Assembly: GCF_902859745.1 (NCBI RefSeq)
Contig: NZ_CADIJW010000027.1
Location: 1-64,000, forward strand
From: Achromobacter dolens
Lineage (GTDB): Bacteria; Pseudomonadota; Gammaproteobacteria; Burkholderiales; Burkholderiaceae_B
Length of the DNA stretch: 64,000 nt
Direction of reading: 5' to 3'
Part shown: positions 15,782 through 24,629 of the stretch, piece after piece
How the letters are laid out: each line of letters opens with the position of its first letter
Position numbering within the stretch: position 1 is the first letter of the stretch
Program-made: the position numbers and the translations under genes
The notes under the pieces: model-generated
Databases searched by the model: none
The model's input: the letters and a program-made list of their open reading frames with translations, nothing else
Told to the model about the DNA's origin: nothing

Positions 15782-16939
15782 TCAGGCCGCGATGGAGAGC
15801 GCCCGCGCCGCGCCGGGAAAGTCCGGCAGCACGATATCGCAATGGCCGGGGCGGACCCAGCGCACCCGCTCGCGGGTGGCGTCGATGCAGCCGCCTTCGG
15901 CGTACACGCCCTGCGGGTCGCGGATCCGCATCATGCGTTCAAGGATGATGGCGGTGGCCTCGGGGTCGGCCAGGGTCTCGTGCACGCGTTCCTTGACGAT
16001 CTGTTCATCGATATGGCGCTTGCCCGCGGCGTCGGTGCGCAGGCCGTGGCGCCAGTGGTAGATCTCGACGCACTTGGACGTCAGCGTGTACGGCGCGCCG
16101 CGTTCCCAGAAATTGTTGAACAGGCCGCCGCCCAGGTAGAACACCCAGGACCCTTCGTAGCCTTCGACGTCCGACGATTCGGCGTCGGGGTTGCGGAACC
16201 AGAGCCTGTCTCCCGGTACGTAGAAACGCTGCGGCAAGGGCGCGTCGAGCGCGCCGTATTCGTGCAGGAAGGTGTCGTGGAAACTGCCGGACATGACCGC
16301 GCGCGTTTCCCATTGGCGCTGCAGCCGGCGGCCGAGCTCGGGGTTGGCGGTCTGCAGTTCCTGCGCGATGCCGAGCACGGTGACGTATTCGGTGGCGCGG
16401 TAGCACGAGAACGAATACAACTGGCCCGAGGCCTCGGGCTGGGTGGCCTTGCGCAGCCCGTCGATCAGCGAGCGGCCCGGCAACACTGTGAAGCCGCGCA
16501 CCTCGTCGTAGGTCCAGTAGTCCTCGGGCCGCTCGGCGTGTTCGGTGTCGAAGGCCAGCGCGGTCTTGCCGGCGGCCTGCACGATGTAGCGACGGATGCG
16601 CACGGCCGAGGCCAGTTCCGCCACGCTGGGGAAGTCGAAGGCGACCGGGCTGGCCAGCATCGCCAGCACGATCTCGCGGTCCAGGTCGGCTTCGTTGGCG
16701 TCGGTGCGCAGGCTCAGCGCCCGCGCCACGCCGGTGGTGTCGTGGTCGGGCAGGTAGCTGGCGGCGAAGCCAGGGGTGAGCGCGGCATGCACGCCGGTGG
16801 CGCCGGTTCGCGCCTGGCAATTGGTGGCGGCGCGCAGCCCAAGGTCGGACAGGAAGCGTTGCGTCGTTTCCAACGCCTCGGCGGCGTGGATGACAATTCC
16901 GCCCTGATCGGGAGAAGGCTGCTGCGGGGATGACGGCAT
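15782..16939 (-). CDS. Distant TGL-like (protein-glutamine gamma-glutamyltransferase) protein
   Basis: 385 residues from ATG 16939 (MPSSPQQPSPDQGG); earlier in-frame starts lack support. The centre matches the Bacillus Tgl pattern: a Cys in LYSFSCYRATEYVTVL (Cys179) and, 60 residues on, YVPGDRLWFRNPDAES followed by GSWVFYLGGGLF (GD-x-x-x-F-x-NP and the Y-x-G-x-G turn). The WQGEN segment that carries a catalytic Glu in Bacillus Tgl reads YEGSW here, so activity may differ or be lost. No signal peptide. If active it would crosslink Gln and Lys side chains. Family call is from motif memory only. Confidence 0.5.
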   Translation of the reverse strand: MPSSPQQPSPDQGGIVIHAAEALETTQRFLSDLGLRAATNCQARTGATGVHAALTPGFAASYLPDHDTTGVARALSLRTDANEADLDREIVLAMLASPVAFDFPSVAELASAVRIRRYIVQAAGKTALAFDTEHAERPEDYWTYDEVRGFTVLPGRSLIDGLRKATQPEASGQLYSFSCYRATEYVTVLGIAQELQTANPELGRRLQRQWETRAVMSGSFHDTFLHEYGALDAPLPQRFYVPGDRLWFRNPDAESSDVEGYEGSWVFYLGGGLFNNFWERGAPYTLTSKCVEIYHWRHGLRTDAAGKRHIDEQIVKERVHETLADPEATAIILERMMRIRDPQGVYAEGGCIDATRERVRWVRPGHCDIVLPDFPGAARALSIAA

Positions 16940-17234
16940 GGAATACGAACCGGAAGACAACGGACAGATTATGGATAAGCGCACACGGGGCAGAGTTCCC
17001 GTCAAGCTGCAAAGGCGCGTGAATATCTGTTTCAGGCCGTGCCGGCTCGTGGAAGCCATCCCGTGGGGTCTGATCGATTGTAGGGGTGATGCCTTAATAT
17101 CAGCTGTATGAATACGGCTCGCCAGCCGCAAGATTGTCATGGCGCTGTCACGCGCTAGGGCATCCGGCGCCTGGCATGACAGGCCGGCACGGTGCCGGTC
17201 CGAGACTGGATTGACGTCGGGAGGCGACGCGCAG

Positions 17235-17843
17235 ATGATCCATCCCTTGTCCGCCGGCGTGATGGCCTTGTATCAGGCGCATGCGGCGGCGTTCGAGCGC
17301 GACCGCGGCGCCGCGTTGATCGAGCGCGCCTGGCTGGCCGACTTCCTGGCGGCGTTGCCGACGGCCACGCCGCGGGTGCTGGACATCGGCTGCGGCACCG
17401 GCGTGCCGATCGCCGGCCACCTGATCGAGCACGGCTGCCGGATTACCGGTGTCGATAGTTCGACCGCATTGCTGGCGCGCGCCGCCGCGCGCTTTCCCGA
17501 ACAGGCGTGGATCGCCGCGGACATGCGCCAACTGCCTTGCGCCGGGCCGTTCGACGGCCTGATCGCGTGGCACAGTTTTTTCCATCTGTCGCCCGAGGAC
17601 CAGCGGCCCATGTTCGCGCAGTTCCGGCGCCTGGCGGCGCCGGGCGCGGCGCTGATGTTCACCAGCGGCACGACGCTGGGCGAGGCCATCGGCCAGCTCG
17701 ACGGCCAGCCGCTTTATCACGGCAGCCTGGACAGCGCCGAATACCGCGAGCTGCTCGCGGCCAACGGCTTCGAGGTATTGCGCCACGTCGAATGGGACGC
17801 CGCTTGCGGCAACGCGACGGTGTGGCTGGCCAGGCGGACCTGA
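17235..17843 (+). CDS. Class I SAM-dependent methyltransferase
   Basis: 202 residues from ATG 17235, with GGGAGG upstream; the frame opens earlier but without a site. Motif I is RVLDIGCGTGVPIAGHLIE (about residues 44-62), motif II acid in ITGVDSSTALLARA, then AADMRQLPC and FDGLIAWHSFFHLSPEDQ. The C-terminal LLAANGFEVLRHVEWD is common in YcgJ/UbiE-like small-molecule methyltransferases. Substrate unknown. It is convergent with the membrane protein at 17870. Confidence 0.88.
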   Translation: MIHPLSAGVMALYQAHAAAFERDRGAALIERAWLADFLAALPTATPRVLDIGCGTGVPIAGHLIEHGCRITGVDSSTALLARAAARFPEQAWIAADMRQLPCAGPFDGLIAWHSFFHLSPEDQRPMFAQFRRLAAPGAALMFTSGTTLGEAIGQLDGQPLYHGSLDSAEYRELLAANGFEVLRHVEWDAACGNATVWLARRT

Positions 17844-17869
17844 GCCAGGCGGGGCGACGGGCCGTCAGG

Positions 17870-18445
17870 TCATAGATGCGGATCGCGCAGGATCGCCCGG
17901 ATCCTGAGGAAGGCGTAGGCGGCGCAGCCCAGCGCGATCAGCACCACGAGCCAGGCATACGCCTTCTTGCGCTGCTTGTTGGACCAGGCGCTATCGTAGG
18001 TGGCCACCGGATCCCACAACACCTTGCCGTCCATCTGGCGCACCCCATGAACCCTGATGGGCACGTGCACGCTGAACATCTGGCCCTCGTAGACGTTCTT
18101 CAGGTCGTTCGGCTCGCGGTCGGTCAGCAGTTCCAAGGTCCGTGGCAGGACGAGGCCGGTCACAACGGCGCCCGCCTCGAACGCCACGTCGGGATAGTCG
18201 TTCGAGAAATAGCAAAGAGGCCTGTAGCCGCTGTTCTGCCGGGAGCTGGCGGTCCGCGTGTAGGGGCATCCGGCCAACTTGTCCACGCGCACGACGACGG
18301 CGTGCAGCGTGGCGGGATCGGGCGGCAGGTACGCCTTGTTCGCGGCGTCGAAGAGATCGCGGGACAAAATCAGTAGCATCAGGCAGAGGAACAGTGCACT
18401 TAGCGGGCGCTTGAAGCGCGCCTTGATCTCGCTCCATTCGCTCAT
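17870..18445 (-). CDS. Two-helix membrane protein of unknown function
   Basis: 191 residues from ATG 18445. N-terminal helix at about residues 13-30 (RPLSALFLCLMLLILSRDLF) and C-terminal helix at about 163-182 (AYAWLVVLIALGCAAYAFLR). The roughly 130 residues between are extracytoplasmic, with two Cys (AGCPY and RPLCYF) that could pair. This resembles the DUF3592 layout (two helices around a beta-rich loop), but I cannot confirm it. Its start overlaps the LysR stop by 4 bases, so the two are translationally coupled. Confidence 0.6.
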   Translation of the reverse strand: MSEWSEIKARFKRPLSALFLCLMLLILSRDLFDAANKAYLPPDPATLHAVVVRVDKLAGCPYTRTASSRQNSGYRPLCYFSNDYPDVAFEAGAVVTGLVLPRTLELLTDREPNDLKNVYEGQMFSVHVPIRVHGVRQMDGKVLWDPVATYDSAWSNKQRKKAYAWLVVLIALGCAAYAFLRIRAILRDPHL

Positions 18446-19407
18446 TGGCCTGGCCTCTTCGATTGCCGTATTGTGGTGGGCGGGGGGAGGCGCGCGAATT
18501 CGAGCGGCGCATACTCGGTCATCAGTTCCGCCACCCAGTCGATGAACACCCGCAGCTTGGCGCTGACGTGGCGGTTGGGCGGGAAGGCGATGTAGAGCGG
18601 CATCGGGTCCAGTTGCCAGTCCTCGAATAGCGGCATGAGCTCGCCGCGCGCGGCATGTTCGCGCGCCATGTAGTCGGGCAGCCACAGCACGCCCATGCCC
18701 GCCAGGCCCGCCGCCAGATAGGCGTTGCCGTCGTCCACCGCGACCACGTAGCGGCCGTGTGCGTGGACGCGTTCGTCGCCGCGCCGCATGGCGTAGGGCA
18801 GGGGCTTGCCGCTGCGCGACCAGAGGAAGCCGACGATGCGGTGGTGGCTGTCCTCGAGGTCGCGCGGATGCGCGGGCGCGCCGGCCCGTTGCAGGTAGGC
18901 GGGCGCGGCATAGACGCGCAATTGCAGGTCGCCGACGCGCCGCGCCATCAGTGACTGGTCGGTCAGTTCGCCGCCGCGCACCACGCAGTCGACGTTTTCG
19001 CCGATCACGTCGACGATGCGGTCGCTCACGCCCATGTCGAGCTGAATATCCGGGTAGCGCGCGTGGAAGGCGGGCAGGGCGGGCACCAGGATCATGCGCG
19101 CCAGCGGGCTGGGCACGTCGACCCGCAGGCGGCCGCGCGGCACGGACGCGGCCACGGACAGGCTGGTTTCGGCGTCGTCCATGTCGGCCAGCAGCCGCAG
19201 CACGCGCTCGTAGTAGACCGCGCCGTCGGCGGTGACGTTGACCTTGCGGGTGGTGCGGTTGAGCAGGCGCACGCGCAATCGCGCCTCGAGCTGCTGCACC
19301 AGTTGCGTGACGCTGGTCTTGCTCATGTGCAGCGTCTCGGCCGCTTTGGTGAAGCTGCCGGTTTCCACCACGCGGGCGAAGGCCTGCATTGCGTCGAAAC
19401 GGTCCAT
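18442..19407 (-). CDS. LysR-type regulator
   Basis: 321 residues from ATG 19407, with GGAG 5 bases upstream; a GTG two codons earlier is the alternative. The winged helix is MDRFDAMQAFARVVETGSFTKAAETLHMSKTSVTQLVQQLE, of the subgroup with LNRTTRKVNVTADG. The substrate domain starts near PRGRLRVDVPSPLARMILVP. It is divergent from a RidA-family gene, with a TGTTTG-N7-CAAACA repeat between them, and is followed by an overlapping membrane-protein gene. Control of the ridA-like gene and itself is likely. Confidence 0.88.
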   Translation of the reverse strand: MDRFDAMQAFARVVETGSFTKAAETLHMSKTSVTQLVQQLEARLRVRLLNRTTRKVNVTADGAVYYERVLRLLADMDDAETSLSVAASVPRGRLRVDVPSPLARMILVPALPAFHARYPDIQLDMGVSDRIVDVIGENVDCVVRGGELTDQSLMARRVGDLQLRVYAAPAYLQRAGAPAHPRDLEDSHHRIVGFLWSRSGKPLPYAMRRGDERVHAHGRYVVAVDDGNAYLAAGLAGMGVLWLPDYMAREHAARGELMPLFEDWQLDPMPLYIAFPPNRHVSAKLRVFIDWVAELMTEYAPLEFARLPPPTTIRQSKRPGQ

Positions 19408-19431
19408 CGCCACTCCATGGGATCAGGGGAT

Positions 19432-19450
19432 TGTTTGCATTTTACAAACA
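19432..19450. promoter_or_regulatory. LysR-type site, TGTTTG-N7-CAAACA
   Basis: Six-base arms at 19432-19437 and 19445-19450 are exact inverse complements around CATTTTA. It lies 25 bases upstream of the LysR start and about 100 bases upstream of the divergent RidA-like gene. The spacing is consistent with a LysR-type (T-N11-A) site. Confidence 0.65.
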
Positions 19451-19547
19451 GTGATGGACAGGCTTGCCCGTTTATCGGCGGCGGCGCCGTCCGTACAGTG
19501 CCTGCATCATCAATACGGGCTTCAAGGCCCGGGACAGGAGAATGAGT

Positions 19548-19946
19548 ATGGCAACGCGTGATGTGGTTTTTCCGGCCGGGCGCCAGGCGCTGTATGAACG
19601 CAACCGCTATTCGCCGGCGGTGCGGTCGAATGGCTTTCTGTTCGTGTCGGGCCAGGTGGGCAGCCGCGAGGACGGCTCGCCCGAACCCGATCTGCAGGCG
19701 CAGGTGCGGCAGGCGTTCGACAACCTGAACGCGATCCTGAAGGCGGCGGGCGCCAGCTTCGAGGACGTGATTGACGTGACGGTGTTCATGGTGGATCCGG
19801 CGTCCCGCTTCGAGACCATCTGGCAGGTGGTGCCGGAATACTGGGGCCAGGCGCCGCATCCGACGCTGACGGCGGTTGGCGTGACCTGGCTGTACGGCTT
19901 CGATTTCGAGATCAAGGTGATCGCGAAACTGCCGCGGGACGCCTAG
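19548..19946 (+). CDS. RidA (YjgF/YER057c/UK114) family protein
   Basis: 132 residues. ATG 19548 is chosen because CAGGAG lies 8 bases upstream; ATG 19542 is too close to it. The RidA/chorismate-mutase-like fold is indicated by SPAVRSNGFLFVSGQVG, QVRQAFDNLNAILKAAGASFEDVIDVTVFM and a C-terminal FEIKVIAKLP. Classical RidA deaminates reactive 2-aminoacrylate using an Arg near the end; here that region reads VTWLYGFDFEIKVIAKL without a clear equivalent Arg, so it may be a Rid2-7 subgroup member with another imine substrate. It ends at a bidirectional terminator. Confidence 0.85.
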   Translation: MATRDVVFPAGRQALYERNRYSPAVRSNGFLFVSGQVGSREDGSPEPDLQAQVRQAFDNLNAILKAAGASFEDVIDVTVFMVDPASRFETIWQVVPEYWGQAPHPTLTAVGVTWLYGFDFEIKVIAKLPRDA

Positions 19947-19975
19947 CCGGCCCTGGCGGCGGGGCAAGAAAAGCG

Positions 19976-20015
19976 ACGGGGCAGGCCGGCGGGATCGCCG
20001 GGCCTGCCCCGTTTT
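19976..20015. terminator. Bidirectional intrinsic terminator
   Basis: CGGGGCAGGCC (19977-19987) pairs with GGCCTGCCCCG (20001-20011). TTTT follows on the plus strand, and the minus strand reads T-rich sequence (TCGCTTTTCTT) after the stem. It separates the convergent ridA-like gene and the 513-residue protein gene. Confidence 0.85.
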
Positions 20016-20030
20016 GCGTGCCTCGTCGTA

Positions 20031-21572
20031 TCAGCCGCGCAGACGCGCCACGGCTTGCGCCAGGTCTTCCTGCTTGCGGATCAGGTCGGCCTCGACCTGG
20101 TCGCGCGGGGTGCGGGTGTCGTCGCGGTGGCTGGTCAGGTCGGCCGCGCGCAGCAGGCCCATCAGGTCCTGGGTGCGGGTCTGGGTGGTGGGCGTGATGC
20201 GGCTCTGGTCGACCAGCTTGCCCTTGATGAACTTGCTCACCAGGGTCGACATGGTGCTGGACTCGGTGAACGAGGCCTTGGCCAGTTCGCCGTCTTCGTA
20301 GGCGATGTCGGTGCGGTTGCTGTAATCGTCGCGGATCTGGTGGAACGCGTAGTTCTGCGACTCGGGGTCCTTGGTCAGGTTCAGCTTCTGATCGGGCGAG
20401 AGCGCGCGGTGGAAGCTGGCGTTCAGCGACGATTGCTGCTGTTGCGTGATCGCCAGGTCGAGCTGGGGCCGGCCGCTGGAGGTGGTGTTCTGCGAGGTCT
20501 CGTAGGAGAAGGTGTCGAATTCGCGCGGCTGCAACGGATTGGACGCGACCGGCGCCTGGTTGATCGAGGCGGAGAAGTCGGCCAGGCCGGACAGCATGGT
20601 GCGATGCACTTCGGCCGGCATGCCCAGGCGCGTCGTGGTCTTGCCTTCCGGCGCCCAGTCGCCGTAGCTCTTGTGCAGGTCCGCGAAACCCGACTTGAAC
20701 AGGGCCATCAGCGTGGCATCGCCTTCGCCGCGCTTCTGGGCGCTGTCGAACTTGCTCAGGTAGTTGTTGATGGCGGTCGTCTGCTGCTGGGCGCTGCCGA
20801 ACTGGCTGGGCTGGCTGGCGTCGACGTTGATCTGGGCCGAGCCGGCCACGGTCTTGACCGTCAGCGAGCGTTGACCCGCGTCGGCCTGGAAATTGAAGCT
20901 GACGCGGTCGGGGCCCTCGGCGCCGACCGTGGCTTCCAGCGACACCGACGACAGCACGCTGGTGTTGAACTTGGCCAGCGCGCCCAGCGCCAGCTTGGGC
21001 GGCACCGAGGCCAGGCCATCGACGGCGTCCTGGAACGATTTGGACAGGCCGGCGATGGCGCTGCGTTCTTCTTCGGTGAGCTTGGCATCGCCCACGTCGA
21101 TCTGCACGCCCAGGCCCTTTTCATTGCTTTCCAGGGTCACCGTGACCTTGGCGCCGCTGGCGGTGGTGATGCGCAGCGAGACCGAGTTGTCGGCCACGGC
21201 CGCGCCCTGGGGCGCGGCGATGCCGTCCACCGGGGCGGCGGCGCGGGCCGAGGGGATCGTCAGCGCGTAGTTGCCGCCATCGTTCTGCATGCGGCCCAGC
21301 AGGGCCGCGGCCAGGCCCTTGAACTGGCCGGTCAGCGAGGAGGCGCGGACGTTGTCGGACATCAGCGAGGAGAGCGCGTCGGGTTCCTGCACCTGCCCGG
21401 CAGCGACCGACTCGGGAGAATAGGTCAGCACGTTGGTCGGCTGGCCCAGCGTCACCGAGGTGGACGCGGGGATGTCGGGGCTGCGGTTGACGGTGGTGAC
21501 GCGGGACACCCCGGTCGCCGGCGCCTGCGGGGCGATGACGAGCGGCGGGGTGTAGCTGGAGATCGTGGTCAT
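20031..21572 (-). CDS. Cysteine-free 513-residue protein of unknown function
   Basis: ATG 21572 (MTTISSYTPPLVIAPQ) is used; an upstream start at 21599 adds nine residues. I find no cysteine in the protein. The first about 100 residues are low-complexity and rich in Ala, Ser, Thr, Pro and Val. A middle beta-rich part (SVSLRITTASGAKVTVTLES) is followed by a helical, Gln/Ser/Asp-rich C-terminus (TQTRTQDLMGLLRAADLTS, QVEADLIRKQEDLAQAVARL). No signal peptide or membrane helix. Lack of Cys and a disordered start are common in proteins exported unfolded by flagellar or type III/VI routes, but nothing nearby proves this. It is flanked by AT-rich DNA upstream and a strong terminator downstream. Confidence 0.7.
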   Translation of the reverse strand: MTTISSYTPPLVIAPQAPATGVSRVTTVNRSPDIPASTSVTLGQPTNVLTYSPESVAAGQVQEPDALSSLMSDNVRASSLTGQFKGLAAALLGRMQNDGGNYALTIPSARAAAPVDGIAAPQGAAVADNSVSLRITTASGAKVTVTLESNEKGLGVQIDVGDAKLTEEERSAIAGLSKSFQDAVDGLASVPPKLALGALAKFNTSVLSSVSLEATVGAEGPDRVSFNFQADAGQRSLTVKTVAGSAQINVDASQPSQFGSAQQQTTAINNYLSKFDSAQKRGEGDATLMALFKSGFADLHKSYGDWAPEGKTTTRLGMPAEVHRTMLSGLADFSASINQAPVASNPLQPREFDTFSYETSQNTTSSGRPQLDLAITQQQQSSLNASFHRALSPDQKLNLTKDPESQNYAFHQIRDDYSNRTDIAYEDGELAKASFTESSTMSTLVSKFIKGKLVDQSRITPTTQTRTQDLMGLLRAADLTSHRDDTRTPRDQVEADLIRKQEDLAQAVARLRG

Positions 21573-21820
21573 GTCAGTGGTAGTCCTGGCGGGCAACAAC
21601 TGCCCAATGAGGCTTGCCGGGGAGTATCACCATGACTAACGGCGGGCGCGGCGAAAAATTAATCTGCCGGTGATATTTATTTTTGCTTTTTTGAAGGCAT
21701 TTATATTCAGTTAAGTGACAGCTTTGGGGGATTCCCAAAATAATGTCGACAAAACAGATGCCAGGCATCGCGAGATAATCGATGCGCGCGGGCGACGCCT
21801 GTCATGCGCCGCCGCGGGCC

Positions 21821-22387
21821 TTATTTCACGACATAATTCTTCGCTTCATTTTCACCGGCCCATTTACGCAGCGCGGCGATGAATTCCGGGCAGACGTTGC
21901 CGTCGACCGTGGAATCGACAATCACGCTGTCTTTCATGCGCATCAGCACCTTGCATTCATAAATGCGGGTGCGGCCCTGGTAATAACCGCTGGTGCTTTG
22001 CTGGAATACCGGCGTCGCGGCGGTCGTGTTGGTGGCCGGGATCATGCCGACGACCTGCTGGCTGGTGCCGGTCGTCACCCATTCCTGGTAAGGCGCGGCC
22101 TGGTAGTCGGACCACTCCAGTTCCATGGTGTTGCCGACGGCGCGTTTCCGGGACGGCTCGCCCAGCGCCGCGATGGCGTCGTTGATCGAGCGGCCCTGCA
22201 TGTTGCGGGCGACGTTGACGCTGGGCGAGAACGACAGGCCTTCCGAGAAGACCCGGCTGAGCGAGGGCAACGAGGAGCTGCCGCCGGAGGGCATCGGGGC
22301 GCATCCGGCCAGGCTGGCGGCGGCGATCAGGCTGGCGGCCAGGCGCAGCGTCGGACGGCGGGCGGAAAGGGGCGAGGGGAAGATCAT
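21821..22387 (-). CDS. Predicted lipoprotein
   Basis: 188 residues. The N-terminus (MIFPSPLSARRPTLRLAASLIAAASLAGC) is a lipoprotein signal with lipobox LAGC, so Cys29 should be lipidated. The residues after it (APMPSGG) do not include Asp at +2, which favours the outer membrane. A segment MQGRSINDAIAALGEPSRKRAVGNTMELEW recalls the SmpA/BamE-like small fold with its G-x-P turn. Two further Cys (YECKV, GNVCPEF) may form a disulfide. Function unknown. It is divergent from the DUF4189 gene at 22693. Confidence 0.7.
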   Translation of the reverse strand: MIFPSPLSARRPTLRLAASLIAAASLAGCAPMPSGGSSSLPSLSRVFSEGLSFSPSVNVARNMQGRSINDAIAALGEPSRKRAVGNTMELEWSDYQAAPYQEWVTTGTSQQVVGMIPATNTTAATPVFQQSTSGYYQGRTRIYECKVLMRMKDSVIVDSTVDGNVCPEFIAALRKWAGENEAKNYVVK

Positions 22388-22692
22388 GGCTTGTGGTCGG
22401 CGCTCCGTGTCGGTCGGGCGCGGCGGCTGCGATTGCGGGCCGGGCGCCAGGCGTTTTGTTTCTCTTCGTGACAGGCCGGGGTGGCCAGCCCTGCGACGGG
22501 AGAATGATTGCAGACTGACAGCCTGCTTACGAAATGTCCGCCATTTTTACCGATAAACGGGGCCAGCTTCCTTGCGCCAATGGTGAAATTTGTTACTCAA
22601 TATGCCCGCGTCGTATTGGCAAAGGGGACGGACCGACCGATCCGCTTTGCTAAGATCGTGGCCGCTGAATCCACCCGATCCGGACACTGACC
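22388..22692. other. Intergenic region between divergent lipoprotein and DUF4189 genes
   Basis: A relatively AT-rich gap that must hold both promoters. TTGCGC (22572-22577) with TACTCA (22594-22599) is a possible weak promoter for the DUF4189 gene. I see no repeat strong enough to call an operator and no coding frame with a ribosome site. Confidence 0.35.
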
Positions 22693-23526
22693 ATGCTATT
22701 TGCCCGATTTTCCCCGACCATCCGCGCGGCGCTCGGCGCGCTGGCGTTGATGGCCGGCCTGTTCGCGCCGCAGGCGCACGCCGACAAACTGTATGGCGGC
22801 ATTGCGACGGATGGCAAGCACGCCAAGATCTATTGGGCGCTGCCCGAGGATTCGGAAAAGGCGGCCGAAGCGGCGGCGTTGGCGGCCTGCCGCAAGGGCG
22901 GCGGCAAGGACTGCAAATCGCTGAGCTGGTTTTCGGACAGTTGCATGACCTATGCCCGCAATACCTCGAACGACCTGTTCCCCGGCAACAGCGTGTCGCC
23001 GGAAATGGCGGCCAAGAAGGCGATCCGACGCTGCACCGCCGGCAGCCCCAACGGCAAATGCTGGTTGACCACGATGCCGCTGTGCGTCGGGCCGGGCTAC
23101 AGCGCGCAGGACATGGAAGCGGCCAGAAGGGCCACGCCCGCCGAGCTGGAAGCTCTGTCCGCCAAGCTCAACGACCGCGAATACTGGGGCGCCGTCGCCG
23201 AGAAGGACTCGGGCGACCTGACGTACTCGGACGGCTACCCCAATGAGAAGGACGCCCTCAACCAACTGCTGGAATGGGATGAATGCACGGGCTGCACCAA
23301 GGTGCTGACCTACCGCGACACCTGCGTCGGCATGGCCTGGGCCAAGGGCGTGAAGGGGCGCGGCACCAGCTACACCGCGCTCGATCCGGATCCGAAGGCG
23401 GCGCGCGATGCGGCGCGCAACACCTGCAGCGCCAAGAGCGGCCTGCCCAATTGCGTGGCGATGGTGCGCTGCTCGGGCCGTCCCTACATCAGCGGTTATG
23501 CCGGCGAGGACGAAAAAGCCAATTGA
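22693..23526 (+). CDS. Secreted protein with two DUF4189-type repeats
   Basis: 277 residues. A signal peptide covers residues 1-30 (ending AHA|DKLYGG). Two related domains follow, at about 34-130 and 163-270. Each opens with YGGIA / YWGAVA and carries paired Cys such as CRKGGGKDC...DSCMTYA and CTGCTKVLTYRDTCVGMAWAKG, the Cys-rich pattern of DUF4189. All Cys are even in number and probably disulfide-bonded in the periplasm or outside. Biochemical role is not known for the family. It ends at a strong terminator (23564-23596). Confidence 0.75.
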   Translation: MLFARFSPTIRAALGALALMAGLFAPQAHADKLYGGIATDGKHAKIYWALPEDSEKAAEAAALAACRKGGGKDCKSLSWFSDSCMTYARNTSNDLFPGNSVSPEMAAKKAIRRCTAGSPNGKCWLTTMPLCVGPGYSAQDMEAARRATPAELEALSAKLNDREYWGAVAEKDSGDLTYSDGYPNEKDALNQLLEWDECTGCTKVLTYRDTCVGMAWAKGVKGRGTSYTALDPDPKAARDAARNTCSAKSGLPNCVAMVRCSGRPYISGYAGEDEKAN

Positions 23527-23563
23527 GATCGCCGTGAGGCGGCAGCGCGCCGCCCGGCACGCC

Positions 23564-23596
23564 AAGCCGGCTCCCGTACAGGGGGCCGGCTTTTTT
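23564..23596 (+). terminator. Rho-independent terminator after DUF4189 gene
   Basis: GCCGGCTCCC (23566-23575) pairs with GGGGGCCGGC (23581-23590) with one U-G pair and a GTACA loop, followed by TTTTTT. It ends plus-strand transcription just before the convergent LysR stop (23610). Confidence 0.92.
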
Positions 23597-23609
23597 CATG
23601 GGCGCCCGG

Positions 23610-24536
23610 TCAATCCGCCAGCCGCGCGGCGGCGTCGCGGACCACCTGTTGCAGCCACGCCAGCGCCGCGTCGCCGGGCGCACGCCGGCTGCACACCATG
23701 TCGATATCGAAAGGGCCCGGGTCGACCTCGGGCGGCAGCGGCCGCAGGGTCAGGCCGGGGCCGGCCAGCCGCAAGGCGGCGCGCCGCGCCAGCGTGGCCA
23801 CCAGGTCGGTGCCTTGCACCGCGTGCGGCAGCGCGACGATGTGGGCGAAGGTGCAGGCCACCCGGCGCCGCTGGCCCAGCCGCGCCAGGCTGGCGTCCAC
23901 CACGCCGCGCGCCGAGCCGTCGTCGCTGGGCGTGAACAGCGCGTGCGGCAGCGCCACGTAGCGCGCCAGGTCCAGCTTGCGGCCGCGCAGCGCTGGATGC
24001 TGCCTGTCGGCGATGCAGACGAAGTGTTCCTGGTACAGCCGTTCGCGCAGCATGCGCTTGGGCGGCGCCAGGTGGCCGCCGATGGCCAGGTCGACGCTAC
24101 CGTTGTCCAGTTGCTCGTAGAGGGCGGCGCGGTCGAGCCGCGCGATGCGCAGGTCGATGCCGGGCGCGTCGCGCCGCAGCGCCGCGACGATGTGCGGCAC
24201 GATCACCACGTCGGCGTAGTCGCTGGCCGCCACGGTGAAGCGGCGGCCGGCGGCGGCCTGGGGATCGAAGCCGGCGCCTTGCGCCAGCGCCTGGCGGATC
24301 TGGTCCAGCGCCGCGCTCACGGCCGGCATCAGCGCGACGGCCTTGGGCGTGGGCTGCATGCCGTCGGCGGTGCGCAGGAACAGCTCGTCCTGGAACAGCA
24401 GGCGCAGGCGGCCCAGCGCGCTGCTGACCGAGGGCTGGGCGCGGTTGATGCGCTGGCCGGCCAGGGTCACGTTGCGGGTGTCGTAGAGCGCCTCGAAGGC
24501 GACCAGCAGGTTCAGGTCGACGGCGGAAAGATTCAT
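23610..24536 (-). CDS. LysR-type regulator, NodD/NahR-like subgroup
   Basis: 308 residues from ATG 24536 ([18 protein letters not shown]), which aligns with the common start of this subgroup; the longer frame to 24581 overlaps the control region. The HTH is [27 protein letters not shown], followed by [15 protein letters not shown]. The effector domain carries [17 protein letters not shown]. It is divergent from the pyroglutamyl-peptidase gene, with an ATAAT-N10-ATTAT repeat between, and probably regulates the pcp-hydrolase-Bug operon. Confidence 0.88.
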   Translation of the reverse strand: MNLSAVDLNLLVAFEALYDTRNVTLAGQRINRAQPSVSSALGRLRLLFQDELFLRTADGMQPTPKAVALMPAVSAALDQIRQALAQGAGFDPQAAAGRRFTVAASDYADVVIVPHIVAALRRDAPGIDLRIARLDRAALYEQLDNGSVDLAIGGHLAPPKRMLRERLYQEHFVCIADRQHPALRGRKLDLARYVALPHALFTPSDDGSARGVVDASLARLGQRRRVACTFAHIVALPHAVQGTDLVATLARRAALRLAGPGLTLRPLPPEVDPGPFDIDMVCSRRAPGDAALAWLQQVVRDAAARLAD

Positions 24537-24543
24537 GCCATCA

Positions 24544-24563
24544 ATAATACGAATAGCGATTAT
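24544..24563. promoter_or_regulatory. LysR-type inverted repeat ATAAT-N10-ATTAT
   Basis: The arms at 24544-24548 and 24559-24563 are exact inverse complements. The repeat starts 8 bases upstream of the LysR start and lies about 70 bases upstream of pcp. It is the AT-rich core of a 93-base divergent gap and a plausible site for the LysR protein. Confidence 0.5.
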
Positions 24564-24629
24564 GGATTTCAACAATTCCATGGCGCGGTCCTACCATGGC
24601 TGGCAGCAATGGAATCGAAGGACTGCGCA

